Shown here piece after piece: positions 48,565-61,400 of a stretch of DNA of 64,000 bases. Each line of letters starts with the position of its first letter. Position 1 is the stretch's first letter. The stretch comes from Avena insularis (taxonomy: Eukaryota; Streptophyta; Magnoliopsida; Poales; Poaceae). The notes under the pieces were generated by a model, which saw only the letters and a list, made by a program, of their open reading frames with translations, did not search any database and was not told where the DNA came from. Both the position numbers and the translations under genes were made by a program. The stretch is from the NCBI GenBank assembly GCA_023614405.1, contig JAJUPC010000226.1, positions 372,001-436,000 on the forward strand, in the 5' to 3' direction.

Positions 48565-51500
48565 TGTCAACACCCGGATTTTTAATCCTAGATACCTGTT
48601 ATGCCATACATCGCAATCCCAGGATTACCATTTTTGCTAGACATAATAGAATTGGATACCAAAGTACATCATCCATTACAAATCATACATAAGGTCTTAC
48701 ACAAATAAGGATCTCATGATCCAGTTCTTAATACAACTCAAGCAGCGAAAATACGTAATAATAACGGTAGCATAGGCGAAGCTCCATCTTTGGGGTCACA
48801 GGCAATGCTGACGATGGGAGATGATCCTAGTTGTCGTAACCTTCCTAGGGTCCTTCCTCCTGGTACTCCTCTTCATAGTTTGGCCATGGGAATAGCCAGG
48901 GATAAAGCCATGAGTACTCTTTAAGTACTCGCAAACTAATACTAACAAGTGAAGGTTTTTTTTTGTAATAGGACACTAAGCTACTAAGTTCAGAAGCCAG
49001 ATTTACCTCTACTAAGTTCAGAAGCACGAAAAGCTAGTTGAAATTGTATAACACCTAAGTGGGAACTTGAATTTCATATCACAACCCTGTTGTGGTCAAG
49101 TCAAAGTCTCAATCCATTTCACAAGTCATTTTGAAAACATCTGACGGGGGAACAATATGGCCACTCCAACTGTCCATAACTGCGGACGCGGCTATTCGAA
49201 TAGTTTGACACTCTGCAGAGATTGTACACTTTCACCACAACATTTGATACATCCGTCGGGAACAAATCCTGAATTCACCATACTCAGTATGCGGATAATC
49301 AATCCTAACCTTTCGATTACATGCCCTAGTATAGGCACCTCTCCTGTGAGTTTGGCCTCCCAACCATGACCAACTGTCATCTTGGGTACTACACAGGTGG
49401 ACAATCTTCACAAGGTAGCCTCAGCTCAGACCTTGGCCGTGAGGGAACCAATACTAAGGTATATAAGTTTCCAGTTAAGCCCTACCCAATTCTCGGGTAT
49501 TGTGGTTGTACGGTAAAATTGGAATGGTATCGCATCCAGACAACTATCAGTTTTATAAAGGGCTAAGGCTCATGCCTCAACATTTTCATCACCAAAATCA
49601 TCTGGTGTTCGGAAACACATGTCAAAACATCTCAGTAGAATGATCCATCATTCCAAGGTTTTCATAACCATTTTCACCAAGTATTCCCATCTAAAGTTGA
49701 TCAAGTTTTATGCTTAGCACTAGCATGTACAAGTGGGGGTGAGTATTAATGAGGGGTGGTAAACTAGTGTAGTTTAACTAAGTTCAATCTCATGCCTTAG
49801 GATGACATCAATATTATCTAGCTTAGGCCAAATTTTATGCTCTTTATGCAACCTTCAATTATCTTTATAATATCTACAATTTACTCAAGTAAACTCTAAG
49901 TAATAGCTTTGATAAGAAATAAAGTAGAAGCTTGCAAGTAAAACTAGGATTAGGTTATCAAGTGGGTATGATCACATATGCTTAAGGCATATAGTTGGTA
50001 TGGTAACAAGCAGTTTTAGCTTGCATAAGTAGAGTATCTTGCAAGTTTTAGCTTGCATAGGTCAACTTGATTCATAAGGCTTGCATCAGTATCAGTATAA
50101 GCTTGCTAAAGTAGAGTATCTTGCAAGTGTTAGCTTGCCTTGTGCAGAGCAGTGGTTGAAGTTCTCCTCGGCTTCTTCGTCGTAGTATCCTTCTTACTCC
50201 TCGTATCCTTGGTCGGTACTAGCGTCTATGATTAAATATGAGGTACACAATCACAAAACAATACTTAACTACTTTCAATCATCACGCAAAGGTGTTCTAT
50301 AGATGATCTAGCATCATCACTAACATTACAAGATTAAAGCACTTGCATTATTTATTTATTTTTAGAAAAGTAATTTCTATTCATTGAAAAACTATTTAAA
50401 ATTTAATATTCTCCAAACCAAACATGGGATCATGTTGACACATGTCATCACCACATATTTTAGGACATGGGAAAGTGATTTAAAGTGGTGTCACAATTTA
50501 ATAATATTTAACCTTTTATTTCAAATAAAAATAAATGACTAGAAATGACTATGTGGCATTCTTTTATTACTTGGACATTATTTCTGTAAGTAAAACCATA
50601 TGTTTTTATATATTTTGAAAGGTATGATCAAATGTGATTTTTGATAGTTGGAATCAACTCAAAAGCTATTATGGTTTAATTTTGAAAAATGTTTGAATGC
50701 AGAAAATCTTTTGCCTTGTTATTTTTACCAAGGTTGATCTATAGATTCAAATGATTTGAATCCAACGGGCTTGTATTAAGCATTTCAATATCTTTCTAAC
50801 AAAATTGGTTTCATTCAATTTGGTTCACTGAATCGAGCTGGGTTGATTTTTGAAACTAGGTACAGAACTATGTTTGAACTTAAAAAGAAAAAGCTAAATT
50901 TAAACGAGTGGGCTGCGCGGGAAAGGTTAACGGGCCAGCATAGTGTCACTCCGCGGCGCGGGGCACAACTGTCGGGGCGGGTCTACTGGTCAGCGACTCT
51001 TAACACGCGAAGCGGTACGGGGCGATGTGGTGCGTTGGATTAGAATGAAGATCGACGGTTGAGGGTTGTCGTCGATGATGAACTAGTCACTGGCGATCTC
51101 GAACCCTAGCGGCTTAGTGGGGGTCGTCGGGGGCTCACCGGGGCATAGGCGAAGGTCGGCGATGCGGGCAAACGACAAAGTCGACGACGGCAAACTCAGG
51201 GGTGGTCACGGCAGCTCCTGGGGTGGACGAAATCGATGGCTTCCTTCTCCTCCAGCAGCGGCGGACTCTGGTGAAATTCCGGTGATGTGTTGCCTACCTT
51301 GCTTCAGGAATGAGGTGGGGTGGTTCTGGGTGATAGGGGAATAGAATGGTGTGAAGAATTCGAGCGGGGGATGCCTCTATTTATAGTGGTGAGAGGGGAC
51401 CGACGGGCGCAAGCTGAGCACGTCGTGGTCGACAGCACAGAGGGCTATCGGCGTGGGAGACGGTAGGGGGCGGTGCTGTGCTCCCTAGCGAAGCTCTATG

Positions 51501-52609
51501 GCGTGGTGGCAAGGCGTGGGGCGGTGCTGATCGGTCGGAATGCTGCGGTGATCTGAGCGTGCCCGACGGAAGTTTTTATGGCGCACAACGCGCATGGCCC
51601 GCGCGGCGTTGGACGGGCGTGTCTGCTGGGTTTCTGGGACGGTGGTGATCACGCAGCGTGCTGCATGGGGCGCTCTGCATGCGTCAGCGTGGTGCATTGG
51701 CATGGCTTGGGCATGTGGTCCAGTGGCTGGCATTGCTCGCGGCTGGGACAGGGAGTGTTGGTGGGGTGCTAGCTTGCTCCCAGACAAGGTTGGCGAGGCT
51801 AGTGTTGCTCGTAGCTTGCTGTCGAGTATGGGGTGGCAATGGTGCTCTCGGCCTGCTCACCATTGATGACAATGGCCATCTTATAGTAGTGCTAGTGATT
51901 AGTTAAGGTTGTTAGATGATCTACTTAGGCTAGTGGTGTCCAAAGAGGGAACAAGTTAGGCCCAAAACACTGCTCAACATAGTGTTTTGATTTTGTTTGA
52001 TTTGTATCTGCAACCTGTTTGATGAAATGGCCGCATGAAATCAAGTTTTGAATTTTGAAAAGATTTTTGGTGGGTGTGCTAGGCATGTGTTGAGGATTCC
52101 GTGGATGCTTGGGTTCTGAAAATTGAGCTTGTTTGAGTGGTTTTCGAAAAAGTGGGATCTTCCCATATGAAATAGATTCAATTTTAAACTGTCATTTAAC
52201 CTAAGCATTTGAATGTTTCTGGATGATCACAAAGTGGGCCTTGGTACGTTGTTATGAGTAATATCAAGAGGTGCAAAGATCTATACATGTTTCTGTTAAG
52301 TTCTGAAAGTTAGAGATAGCCAAAGTAGGCATGGGAGTTAATTTGGCCAAAGTGACCATTCACTTAATTTGTTTGTTTTGATTTGTTTGTCTTTGGGAAA
52401 AGTGTGGGGATTGTTTAGATGATGTTTATTTAACCTAAGAATCATTTTACAAGCAAAGAAACACATAATCATGGCAATTCAAAAGAATCCAAATTTTAAT
52501 GGACACTCATATGAATGCTTTCATATTTTTAATTTGAAAAGTTTTTGTTAACTCTAAATTTGGTGATTAGAGTTTGATGATTCTATTTTAATATTTTTGG
52601 TACGTTTCA
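48565..52609 (-). repeat. 3' LTR of Z (4.05 kb)
   Basis: On the minus strand it starts TGAAACGTACC at 52609 and ends GGGTGTTGACA at 48565. The GC-rich promoter/leader part is about 50930-51880. It includes clusters of TAGCTTGCA near 50010-50140 with an 82-bp-spaced direct repeat (50029 and 50111). Confidence 0.92.
51377..51385 (-). promoter_or_regulatory. TATA box in 3' LTR of Z
   Basis: Minus strand TATAAATAG followed by AGGCATCCC, at the position matching the Y LTR box. Confidence 0.65.
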
Positions 52610-52611
52610 AA

Positions 52612-52621
52612 CCTTCCCCCC
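52612..52621 (-). promoter_or_regulatory. Polypurine tract of Z
   Basis: Minus strand GGGGGGAAGG, adjacent to the 3' LTR start. Confidence 0.75.
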
Positions 52622-52669
52622 TTAAACAAAATCTCGTCCCGAGATTTGAAAAAGGACGAAAAAGATTAC

Positions 52670-53208
52670 CTAGGATTTGAAGAGATCGGGAAACTCCGAC
52701 CTGATGTGATCTTCGCGCTCCCAGGTAGCTTCCTCTTCTATGTGGTTGCTCCAATGAATCTTGAGAAACTTGATGCTTCGGGTTTTGGTAGTTCTGAAAG
52801 CTTCTTCCAAAATACGGATGGGTACTCTAGGATAGGTCAGGTCATCGTTGATTTCTATAGTCCGGTGATCGATATTCTTGAATACTTCGGTCTTCTCCGA
52901 GACTTCGAGACACTTGCGAAGTAATGAGATATGGAACACATGTGCACGGCTGACATCTCTTCGGGTAGTTCCAATTGATACGACACTTCTCCTCGACGGT
53001 TCAAAATCTTAAAGGGTCTGATATATCTAGGGGCTAACTTTCCTTTGAGTTGGAAACGCTGCATTCCCTTTAATGGCGACACTTTCAGATACACAAAATC
53101 TCCTATGTTGAAGGCGAGGTCTCGACGTCTCTTGTTGGCGTAACTCTTCTGTCTTGACTGGGCTGTTTTGAGGTGCTCACCAATCTTGTGAACCTTTTCT
53201 TCTGCTTC
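52670..53208 (-). pseudogene. pol: Integrase C-terminus and chromodomain of Z
   Basis: On the minus strand, EAEEKVHKIGEHLKTAQSRQ follows the shared TGA and leads into NIGDFVYLKVSPLKG and LELPEEMSAVH. One A is lost near 52942 relative to Y (GCACATG against GCACAATG), shifting the frame. MFHISLLRKC then continues to the chromodomain, VPIRILEEAF, FLKIHWSNH and EEEATWEREDHIRSEFPDLF, ending at TAG 52670. Unlike Y it keeps the Trp of ATWERED. The chromodomain is complete, and the family is known for heterochromatin-directed integration. Confidence 0.85.
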
Positions 53209-54120
53209 TCATAGGATGTCGGGTCCAAAAATCTGACTCTCTCCTACTTCCGACCAATTCAAAGGGGTGCGACACTTTCTTCCGTACATGAATTCAAATG
53301 GGGCCATTTGCAAACTATCTTGATAACTATTGTTGTATGAAAATTCTGCAAACGGCAGATAGTCTTCCCACTTAGATCCATATTCTAACACACATGCTCT
53401 TAGCATATCTTCGAGTGTTTGGTTTACTCGCTCCGTTTGTCCATCGGTCTGAGGGTGATAAGCGGTGATGAAATCTAGGCGGGTTCCTAAACCTTCTTGG
53501 ACTTTCTTCCATAATCTCAAGGTAAACTGAGTTCCTCGATCCGATACGATGTTCTTAGGGACTACATGCAAACTGACGATGCTAGTGATGTATAACTCCG
53601 CTAGCTTCGAACTCTGGTATGTGGTCTTGACGGGTAAGAAATGGGAGACTTTGGACAACCTGATCACTATGACCCAGATAGAGTCATTTCCCCTACTAGA
53701 AGTAGGCAATCCAGTGATAAAGTCCATTCCAATGGAATCCCATTTCCATTACGGAATCTGCAATGGTCGCAACAATCCAGCGGGTCTTTGACGTCCCGCC
53801 TTGACTTGCTGACATATATCACACTTGGCGATATAGCTTCCGATTTATCTCTTCATCTTATGCCACCAAAATTGCTCTTTCAAATCCTAATACATCTTTG
53901 TTCCTTCGGGGTGGATAGAATAAAGAGTATCATGAGCTTCCTTAAAAATAACTTCTTTCAACTCAGAATCTGCTAGTACACAAAGGCGTCCTCTGTACCA
54001 TAGAACTCCTTCTTCGTCTTCGGTGAATCCGGGTACTTTTCCTGTACCGATACGACGCTTGATTCCGTCGATACTAGTATTTCCTTTCTGCGCCTCTTTG
54101 ATCTGGCTGATCAAAGTGGG
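53209..54120 (-). pseudogene. pol: Integrase region of Z pol
   Basis: The zinc-binding region keeps both His ([13 protein letters not shown]) and the Cys pair CDICQ. Catalytic D,D-35-E: Asp at 53722-53724, Asp at 53539-53541, Glu at 53431-53433. In-frame stops: TAG 53887-53889, TAA 53845-53847, TAA 53749-53751, TGA 53209-53211. The last is at the same codon as in Y (PDIL then stop). The frame is the same as for gag and RT. Confidence 0.88.
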
Positions 54121-55870
54121 TTAAAGTTCCATGCTAGACAAAAATCCTTCACTCACTAATTCCATTCGAAAATCTTCCATCTCCTTGTGCAAACTTGGTT
54201 GCTCCTTCAAAATCATGGAGTTCAAGCGACACGGCAATCTGCTAAGGGCATCTGCTACCACATTGGCTTTACCGGGGTGATAGTGAATGTCCAGATCGTA
54301 ATCCTTGATTAGCTCAATCCATCTTCTCTGCCTCATATTCAGCTCCTTCTGAGTGAATATATACTTCAGAGTCTTGTGATCCGAATAAATCTCACAACGG
54401 TTTCCCATCAGGTAATGCCTCCATGTCTTCAGGGCTAAAACTACGGCTGTGAGTTCGAGGTCATCGGTTGGGTAATTTTGCTCATGTTGTTTTAGTTGTT
54501 GAGATAGATAAGATATAACTTTGCCTTCTTGCATTATCACACATCCGAGACCGATCTTGGATGCGTCACAATACACGTCGAAGGGCTTCGTGATATCTGT
54601 CATGATTAAGATTGGGGCTGAAATCAATATCCTCTTGAGTTCTTGAAAACTCGCTTCACATTTGTCGGTCCATTCAAACTTCTTGTCCTTCTTTAGCAAT
54701 TGGGTCATGGGTATGGCGATACTCGAGAATCCTTCTACGAACTTGCGGTAATATCCCACCAATCCGAGAAATGCACGAACTTTGGTTTGAGTGGTTGGGG
54801 CTTGCCAATCTTTGACATCTTTCACCTTTGTAGGATCAACGGCAATTCCTCCGGCTGATACAATGTGGCCGAGGAATCCTACCTCCTGTAACCAGAATTC
54901 ACATTTGCTAAAATTGGCATAAAACTCATGATCTCTAAGGGTTCCAAGAATGGTCCTTAGGTGTAGCTCATGTTCTTCTTCTGATTTGGAATAAATTAGA
55001 ATGTCATCGATGAAAACAATGACAAACTTATCCAGGAAGTCCATAAAAATCTTATTCATGAGATTCATGAAATAAGTGGTGGCATTGGTTAATCCAAAAG
55101 ACATGACGGTATACTCGTATAATCCATATCTGGTGGTAAAGGCAGTCTTAGGAATATCCTCTGCGTGAATCTTGAGTTGATGATAGCCAGTCCTAAGATC
55201 AATCTTAGAAAACACTTTGGCACCGGTCAACTGATCAAACAAATCTTCTATCTTGGGCAATGGGTACTTGTTCTCGATGGTGACATCATTCAACTTCCGA
55301 TAATCCGTACACAAACGTTTACCTTCATCCTTCTTGTCCACGAACAAGACAGGTGATCTCCATGGTGACGCACTTGGTTGAATTAATCCAATTTCCAGCA
55401 TGGAATCCAGTTGCTTCTTCAGTTCTTCTAGTTCCGACGGGTTCATACTATATGGTCTCTGGGCTATGGGTCCTGTTCCGGGGATTAGTTCAATGATAAA
55501 CTTGATATCCCGATCTGGGGGCATACCGAGAAAAACATCTGGAAACACATCGGGGTATTCACAGACTATCCGGACTTGGTCAATGGTAGGTTGGGCTATA
55601 CTCTTGTTGCACTTGAATTGACGAGGTAAGGTTTCAGATATATGCTCGACTGATATTCCGGCTGTACTGGTCATGGTTATGGATTTCTTGGCACAGTCAA
55701 TTAATCCTTTATGTTTGGACATCCAATCCATTCCTGGTACTACTTCCAAACCTTTAGTTCCGAGTACTATCATATTAGCATAAAAATCTATGCCATGGAT
55801 TCGGATAGGGATGGCTTTGCAAATTTGCCTAGCTTTGGTGGTTGAACCAGGGATTTTAACAATCATAACA
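54121..55870 (-). pseudogene. pol: RT and RNase H region of Z pol
   Basis: Part of a 636-codon open stretch (56031 to 54121). RT motifs in order: [46 protein letters not shown] and the catalytic FIDD at 55003-55014. The connection [17 protein letters not shown] and RNase H follow, with [26 protein letters not shown] and [14 protein letters not shown] stop (TAA, Gln in Y) ends the stretch at 54121-54123. It is the best preserved pol segment of the window and the best sequence for lineage typing. Confidence 0.92.
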
Positions 55871-56088
55871 TGCTTCAGTTTGGTTGGTTGAATCTTACTA
55901 GTGCCGGCAAATTCTTCGGTGACAAATGAATCTGATGCACCCGAATCAAACAATACTCTAGCAAGTACTGAATTAATAGAAAATATACCCAGCACGACAT
56001 CTGGCGCTTCCTGAGCTTCTTCAGCATGCATGAGAAAAAGATGGCCGTTGCGGTTGAGCGAGTTCCCTGGGGCAAATCTTCTTCCAGG
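55871..56088 (-). pseudogene. pol: Aspartic protease region of Z pol (N-terminal part)
   Basis: The active-site DSGA is at 55936-55947 ([11 protein letters not shown]). It is in the same frame as gag upstream and RT downstream. The protease continues without a break into the RT-containing stretch. A TAG at 56089-56091 (Gln in Y) separates it from gag. Confidence 0.85.
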
Positions 56089-57192
56089 CTAAACACGACG
56101 CTGCTGCTGAGCTGGGGCATTTGCATTGGGGGATACGGCATTCTTCTTGTTGGGGCACTCGTTGGAGTAGTGACCCTTATTTCCACAGTCATAACAAGTC
56201 ACTTGCGACTTGTCCTTTGCTGCAACAGGCACAACATTGCTTCCAGTCTTCGGGGTAGTGTTGTTGTTGGCGGTAGCATTGTTGTTGTTGAACTTGGGTG
56301 GTGCACGGTTCAAATTGTTAGAGTTGCCATGGTTGTTGTGATTTCCTCCGGGCCTCGGGTTTCCACGGTTGGGATAGGTCGAACAGTTCATCGGGGGTCT
56401 GTTGGTTCTCGGGGCAAATCCTGGAGATGGGTTAGGGCGATACTTTGGGGTCTGATGGGTTCCTGGCTGATGCATCATGCGACGCTTGCGGTTCTCGTTG
56501 GCTTGGTTGATCTTTCCTTCCATCTGGATGGCAGAGTCGACAAGGGCTTCAATATCAGCAAAAGGGATATTGACTAACACCGTCTGCATCTCATCATGCA
56601 GACCATTCAAGAATCTTTCTTTCTTCTTGGCTTCAGTGTCGATCTCACCCGGGGCATACCTAGCTAATGACAACAATTTGTCACGGTATTCCACTACGGT
56701 CATCCTTCCTTGCTTCAGTTCTTTGAATTCATCTCTCATTCTCTTGATCAAACCCGGGGGCACATGGGTTTTGCTGAACTTGACCTTGAATTCCCCCTAG
56801 GTCATCATTTGTCCTCCGGTCATTACACGAACACTGTTCCACCATGCTCTTGCATCTCCGACCAGATAGTGGGTGGCAAACAGGACTTTGTCGTTGGATT
56901 CCACTCCAGCGACTTCTAGGTTATTTTCCATGGTTTGCAACCCATCGTCTGTATCTAGGGGCTCTTCTGACTTAGTGAAAACAGGTGGGTTGGTGTTCTT
57001 AAAATTCTTGAGCTTAGATCCATGGTTGTCCTGATTTCCTTGGCCTTGATTATTGTGGGCTAGTTGGGCTATCTGCTGAAGGGTGGCTAAGTTGGCTTGA
57101 CGTTCAGCTCTTTCAGCTTCGCGGTCAGAAACCAACATTTGTAGGATCTGCAACATCGGGTCTGGGGATGAACCACTTCCTCCGCGCGGCAT
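56089..57192 (-). pseudogene. gag: gag of chromovirus Z
   Basis: ATG at 57190-57192 (MPRGGSGSSPDPMLQ), just 3' of the ORF0 stop and a CATT microsatellite. The capsid-type region includes EPLDTDDGLQTMENNLE, FKVKF and ALVDSAIQMEGKI. It is followed by an Asn/Pro-rich linker and one CCHC knuckle, CYDCGNKGHYSNEC (56155-56196). Stops: TAG 56797-56799 (Trp in Y) and TAG 56089-56091. It is in frame with pol. The antisense frame at 56026-56577 is a shadow. Confidence 0.87.
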
Positions 57193-57296
57193 CTGAAGAT
57201 TTGAGATAGATCATGAGAAAAGAGGGAAATTTCTAAGGTTCTGGGACTTTGAAAAGTTTTTAAAGTTTGACTCAGATTTTCTAGCAACTTGCTTTT

Positions 57297-57336
57297 CATT
57301 CATTCATTCATTCATTCATTCATTCATTCATTCATT
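57297..57336. repeat. (CATT)10 microsatellite between ORF0 and gag of Z
   Basis: Ten perfect CATT units (GAAT/AATG on the coding strand). The matching place in Y (23400-23415) has only about four. Confidence 0.9.
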
Positions 57337-57456
57337 CATAGCACACGATACAAACACACACCACAACAAAGGTAAACAGATGGTTTTAAGAACCATTCTG
57401 GAAACTACGATACAGTCGGACCGAATACAACTCACTACGCTAGTGCTCAAGTGCTA

Positions 57457-58260
57457 CTACTCCTTGGAGTCAGTGTAGTCATCATCCTCATCATCCTCAT
57501 CGTCATCGATGAAGGCGTAATCATGCTCATCGGTGAAGAAATCCATAGCCTGATCCTCTAGAAAATCATCATCATCGCTGAGATAGGAGTAGGGGTCTCC
57601 ACGAAGATCCTCTCCGGCATTCTCCCTTTCTTCCAACTACATGTCTCTCTCGTGGATGGTCTCCTCCAAATCCGAGATACGGTGGCGAAGACGGGCAATG
57701 ATGCGCTCCTTCTTATCGAGCTGACGGTGGCGAGACTTGCGATCCTTCGCTAGCATGGTGATGGTCTGATCCTTCGTCTTGATGATGGCGGACTTGTGGT
57801 TGGAGTAGTCACGGCAATTGTCCAATTCCTGCTGACGATCATACATCATGAAGCTGAGGTGGTCCAATTGGGTCTTCAGCTCGTGGTGGTATGGGGCTTC
57901 CAGTGGCTGTCCCATAGCATCACGCCTTGGACAAAACTCAAAGCGGGTACCCTTGATCTGGTTGATACTCTGCCCACACAGACGGGCAAGAGCTTCCTGC
58001 ATGGACCTGGCAAGTCCATCGAGCCAGTTGTTCTCTCTTAAAGTGAACTGAATTCCCTCGGCAGTGGGAGGTTCGATCTTTCCTCGGAGACTTGCAACAA
58101 TTAGCCACTTCAGATCTTCTCCTCCTTGATCATTGAGCTGAGCTCCGAAGAACTTGGGGTGCGGACTCTCCAGAAGTTCCGAAAGCTGGTCCAAATCCCG
58201 CTCAAAGATAAGGTCTCCTCCATTCCCCAACTGATAAAACTTGCTATACTTCACGTCCAT
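57457..58260 (-). pseudogene. ORF0 of chromovirus Z, upstream of gag
   Basis: ATG at 58258-58260 (MDVKYSKFYQLGNGG). Open for 207 codons to a TAG at 57637-57639 (Gln in Y), then readable in frame to the natural TAG at 57457-57459. Both Trp (LKWLIV) and Gln (RSMQEAL) are kept where Y has stops. Residues of about 125-220 look like a coiled coil, with a basic cluster KDRKSRHRQLDKKERI. The tail is very acidic. Conservation of length and sequence with Y suggests a protein that was under selection in the source elements. Function unknown, no known domain recognised. Confidence 0.78.
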
Positions 58261-58473
58261 CTATAAGAATATAGGATGAGTAAGTTAGTAGAGTGATCAA
58301 GTGTGTCAAATTTTATGTATTTTCCAAGAGTTTTTGAGGAACATGACTTTTTATGAAAGAATCAAGGTGATAAGAATGGGAATAAGTTTTTGTAAATATT
58401 TGCTTCCTTTGGTTTTGAAACTAAGTTTTTGATTCAAACGTCCAGTCTAACTAGGGTCTCCTATGGTCAGGAT

Positions 58474-58486
58474 GGCTCTGGTACCA
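58474..58486 (-). promoter_or_regulatory. Primer binding site of Z
   Basis: Minus strand TGGTACCAGAGCC, three bases from the LTR, identical to Y. Confidence 0.85.
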
Positions 58487-58489
58487 ACT

Positions 58490-61400
58490 TGTCAACACCC
58501 GGATTTTTAGTCCCAAATGCCTGTTATGCCATACATCGCAATCTTAGGATTACCATTTTATCGAGACATAACAGAATTGGATACCACGGTACATCATCCA
58601 TTACAAATCATACATAAGGTCTTACACAAATAAGGATCTCATGATCCAGTTCTTAATACAACTCAAGCAGCGGAAATACGTAATAATAACGGTAGCGTAG
58701 GCGAAGCTCCATCTTCGGGGTCACAGGCAATGCTGACGATGGGAGATGATCCTAGTTGTCGTAACCTTCCTGGGGTCCTTCCTCCTGGTACTCCTCTTCA
58801 TAGTCTGTCCACGAGAATAGCCAGGGACAAAGCCATGAGTACTCTTTAAGTACTCGCAAACTAATACTAACAAGTGAAGGTTTTTTTGTAATAGGAAACT
58901 AAGATCTATGGTTGTTTTGCAAAAAGCCAGATTTACCTCTACTAAGTTCAGAAGCACGAAAAGCTAGTTGAAATTGTATAACACCTAAGTGGGAACTTGA
59001 ATTTCATATCACAACCCTGTTGTGGTCAAGTCAAAGTCTCAATCCATTTCACAAGTCATTTTGAAAACATCTGACGGGGGAACAGTATGGCCACTCCAAC
59101 TGTCCATAACCGCAGACACGGCTATTCGAATAGTTTGGCACTCTACAGAGATTGTACACTTTCACGACAACATTCGATACATCCGTCAGGAACAAATCCT
59201 GAATTCACCATACTCAGTATGCGGATAATCAATCCTAACCTTTCGATTACACACCCTAGTATAGGCACCTCTCCTGTGAGTTTGGCCTCCCAACCATGAC
59301 CAACTATCATCTTGGGTACTACACAGGTGGACAATCTTCACAAGGTAGCCTCAGCTCAGACCTTGGCCATGAGGGAACCAATACTAAGGTATATAAGTTT
59401 CCATTCAAGCCCTACCCAATTCTCGGGTATTGTGGTTGTACGGTAAAATTGGAATGGTATCGCATCCAGACAACCATCAGTTTTATAAAGGGCTAAGGCT
59501 CATGCCTCAACATTTTCATCACCAAAATCATCTGGTGTTCGGAAACACATGTCAAAACATCTCAGTAGAATGATCCATCATTCCAAGGTTTTCATAACCA
59601 TTTTCACCAAGTATTCCCATCTAAAGTTGATCAAGTTTTATGCTTAGCACTAGCATCTACATGTGGGGGTGAGTACTAATGAGGGGTGGTAAACTGGTGT
59701 AGTTTAACTAAGTTCAATCTCATGCCTTAGGATGACATCAAGATTATCTAGCTTAGGCCAAATTTTATGTTGTTTATGCAACCTTCAATTATCTTTCTAA
59801 TATCTACAATTTACTCAAGTAAACTCTAAGTAATAGCTTTGATAAAGAAATAAAGTAGAAGCTTGCAAGTAAAACTAGGATTAGGTTATCAAGTGGGTAT
59901 GATCACATATGCTTAAGGCATATAGTTGGTATGGTAACAAGTAGTATTAGCTTGCATGAGTAGAGTATCTTGCAAGTGTTAGCTTGCATAGGTCAACTTG
60001 ATTCATAAGGCTTGCATCAGTATCAGTATAAGCTGGCTAAAGTAGAGTATCTTGCAAGTGTTAGCTTGCCTTGGGCAGAGCAGTGGTTGAAGTTCTCCTC
60101 GGCTTCTTCTTTGTAGTATCCTTCTTCCTCCTCGTATCCTTGGTCGGTACTAGCGTCTATGAATAAATATGAGGTACACAATCACCAAACAATACTTAAC
60201 TACTTTCAATCATCACACAAAGGTGTTCTATAGATGATCTAGCATCATCACTAACATTACAAGATTAAAGCACTTGCATTATTTATTTATTTCTAGAAAA
60301 GTAATTTCTACTCATTGAAAAACTACTTAATATTTAATATTCTCCAAACCAAACATGGGATCATGTTGACACATGTCATCACCACATATTTCAGTACATG
60401 GGAAAGTGATTTAAAGTGGTGTCACAATTTAATAAGATTTAACCTTTTATTTCAAATAAAAATAAATGACTAGAAATGCCTATGTGGCATTCTTTTATTA
60501 CTTGGACATTATTTCTGTAAGTAAACCCATATGTTTTTATATATTCTGAAAGGGATGATCAAATGTGATTTTTGAGAGTTGGAATCAACTCAAAAGCTAT
60601 TATGGTTTAATTTTGAGAAATGTTTGAATGCAAAAAAGCTTCTGCCTTGTTATTTTTACCAAGGTTGATCTATAGATTCAAATGATTTGAATCCAACAGT
60701 CTTGGATTAAGCATTTCAATATATTTCTAACAAAATTGGTTTCATTCAATTTGGTTCACCGAATCGAGCTGGGTTGATTTTTGAAACTAGGTACAGAACT
60801 ATGTTTGAACTTAAAAAGAAAAAGCTAAATTCAAACGAGTGGGCTGCGCGGGAAAGGTTAACGGGCCGGCCAGGTCACTCATGCTGGGCACAATCGACAG
60901 TATGGGTCTACTGGTCAGCGACTCTTAAGACGCGAAGCGGTACGGGGCGATGTGGTGCGTTGGATTAGAATGAAGATCGACGGCTGAGATTCATCGTCGA
61001 CGATGAACTAGTCACCGGCGAGCTCGAACCGTAGCGGCTCAGTGGGGGTCGTCGCGGGCTCATCGGGGCTCATGCGAAGGTCGGCGATGCGGGCGAACGA
61101 CGAAGTCCACGACGGCGAACTCAGGGGTGGTCACGGTAGCTCCTGGGGTGGACAAAATTGATGGCTTCCTTCTCCTCCAGCAGCGGCGGACTCCGGTGAA
61201 ATTTCGGCGATGCGTTGCTCGCCTTGCTTCGGGAATGAGGTGGGGTGGTTCTGGGTGATAGGGGAGTAGAATGGTGTGAAGAATTCGAGCGGGGAATGCC
61301 TCTATTTATAGTGGCGAGAGGGGACCGACGGGCGCAAGCTGAGCTTGTCGTGGTCGACGACACAGAGGGCTATCGGCATGGGCGACGGTAGGGGGCGGTG

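Noticed and set aside
56026..56577. 183-codon antisense frame opposite gag in Z, with a 141-codon counterpart at 24252-24677 opposite Y gag
   Set aside because: Present in both copies but explained by codon usage of the gag linker and knuckle; no start context, domain or separate conservation. Known antisense ORFs in other gypsy families sit elsewhere, near the 3' end.
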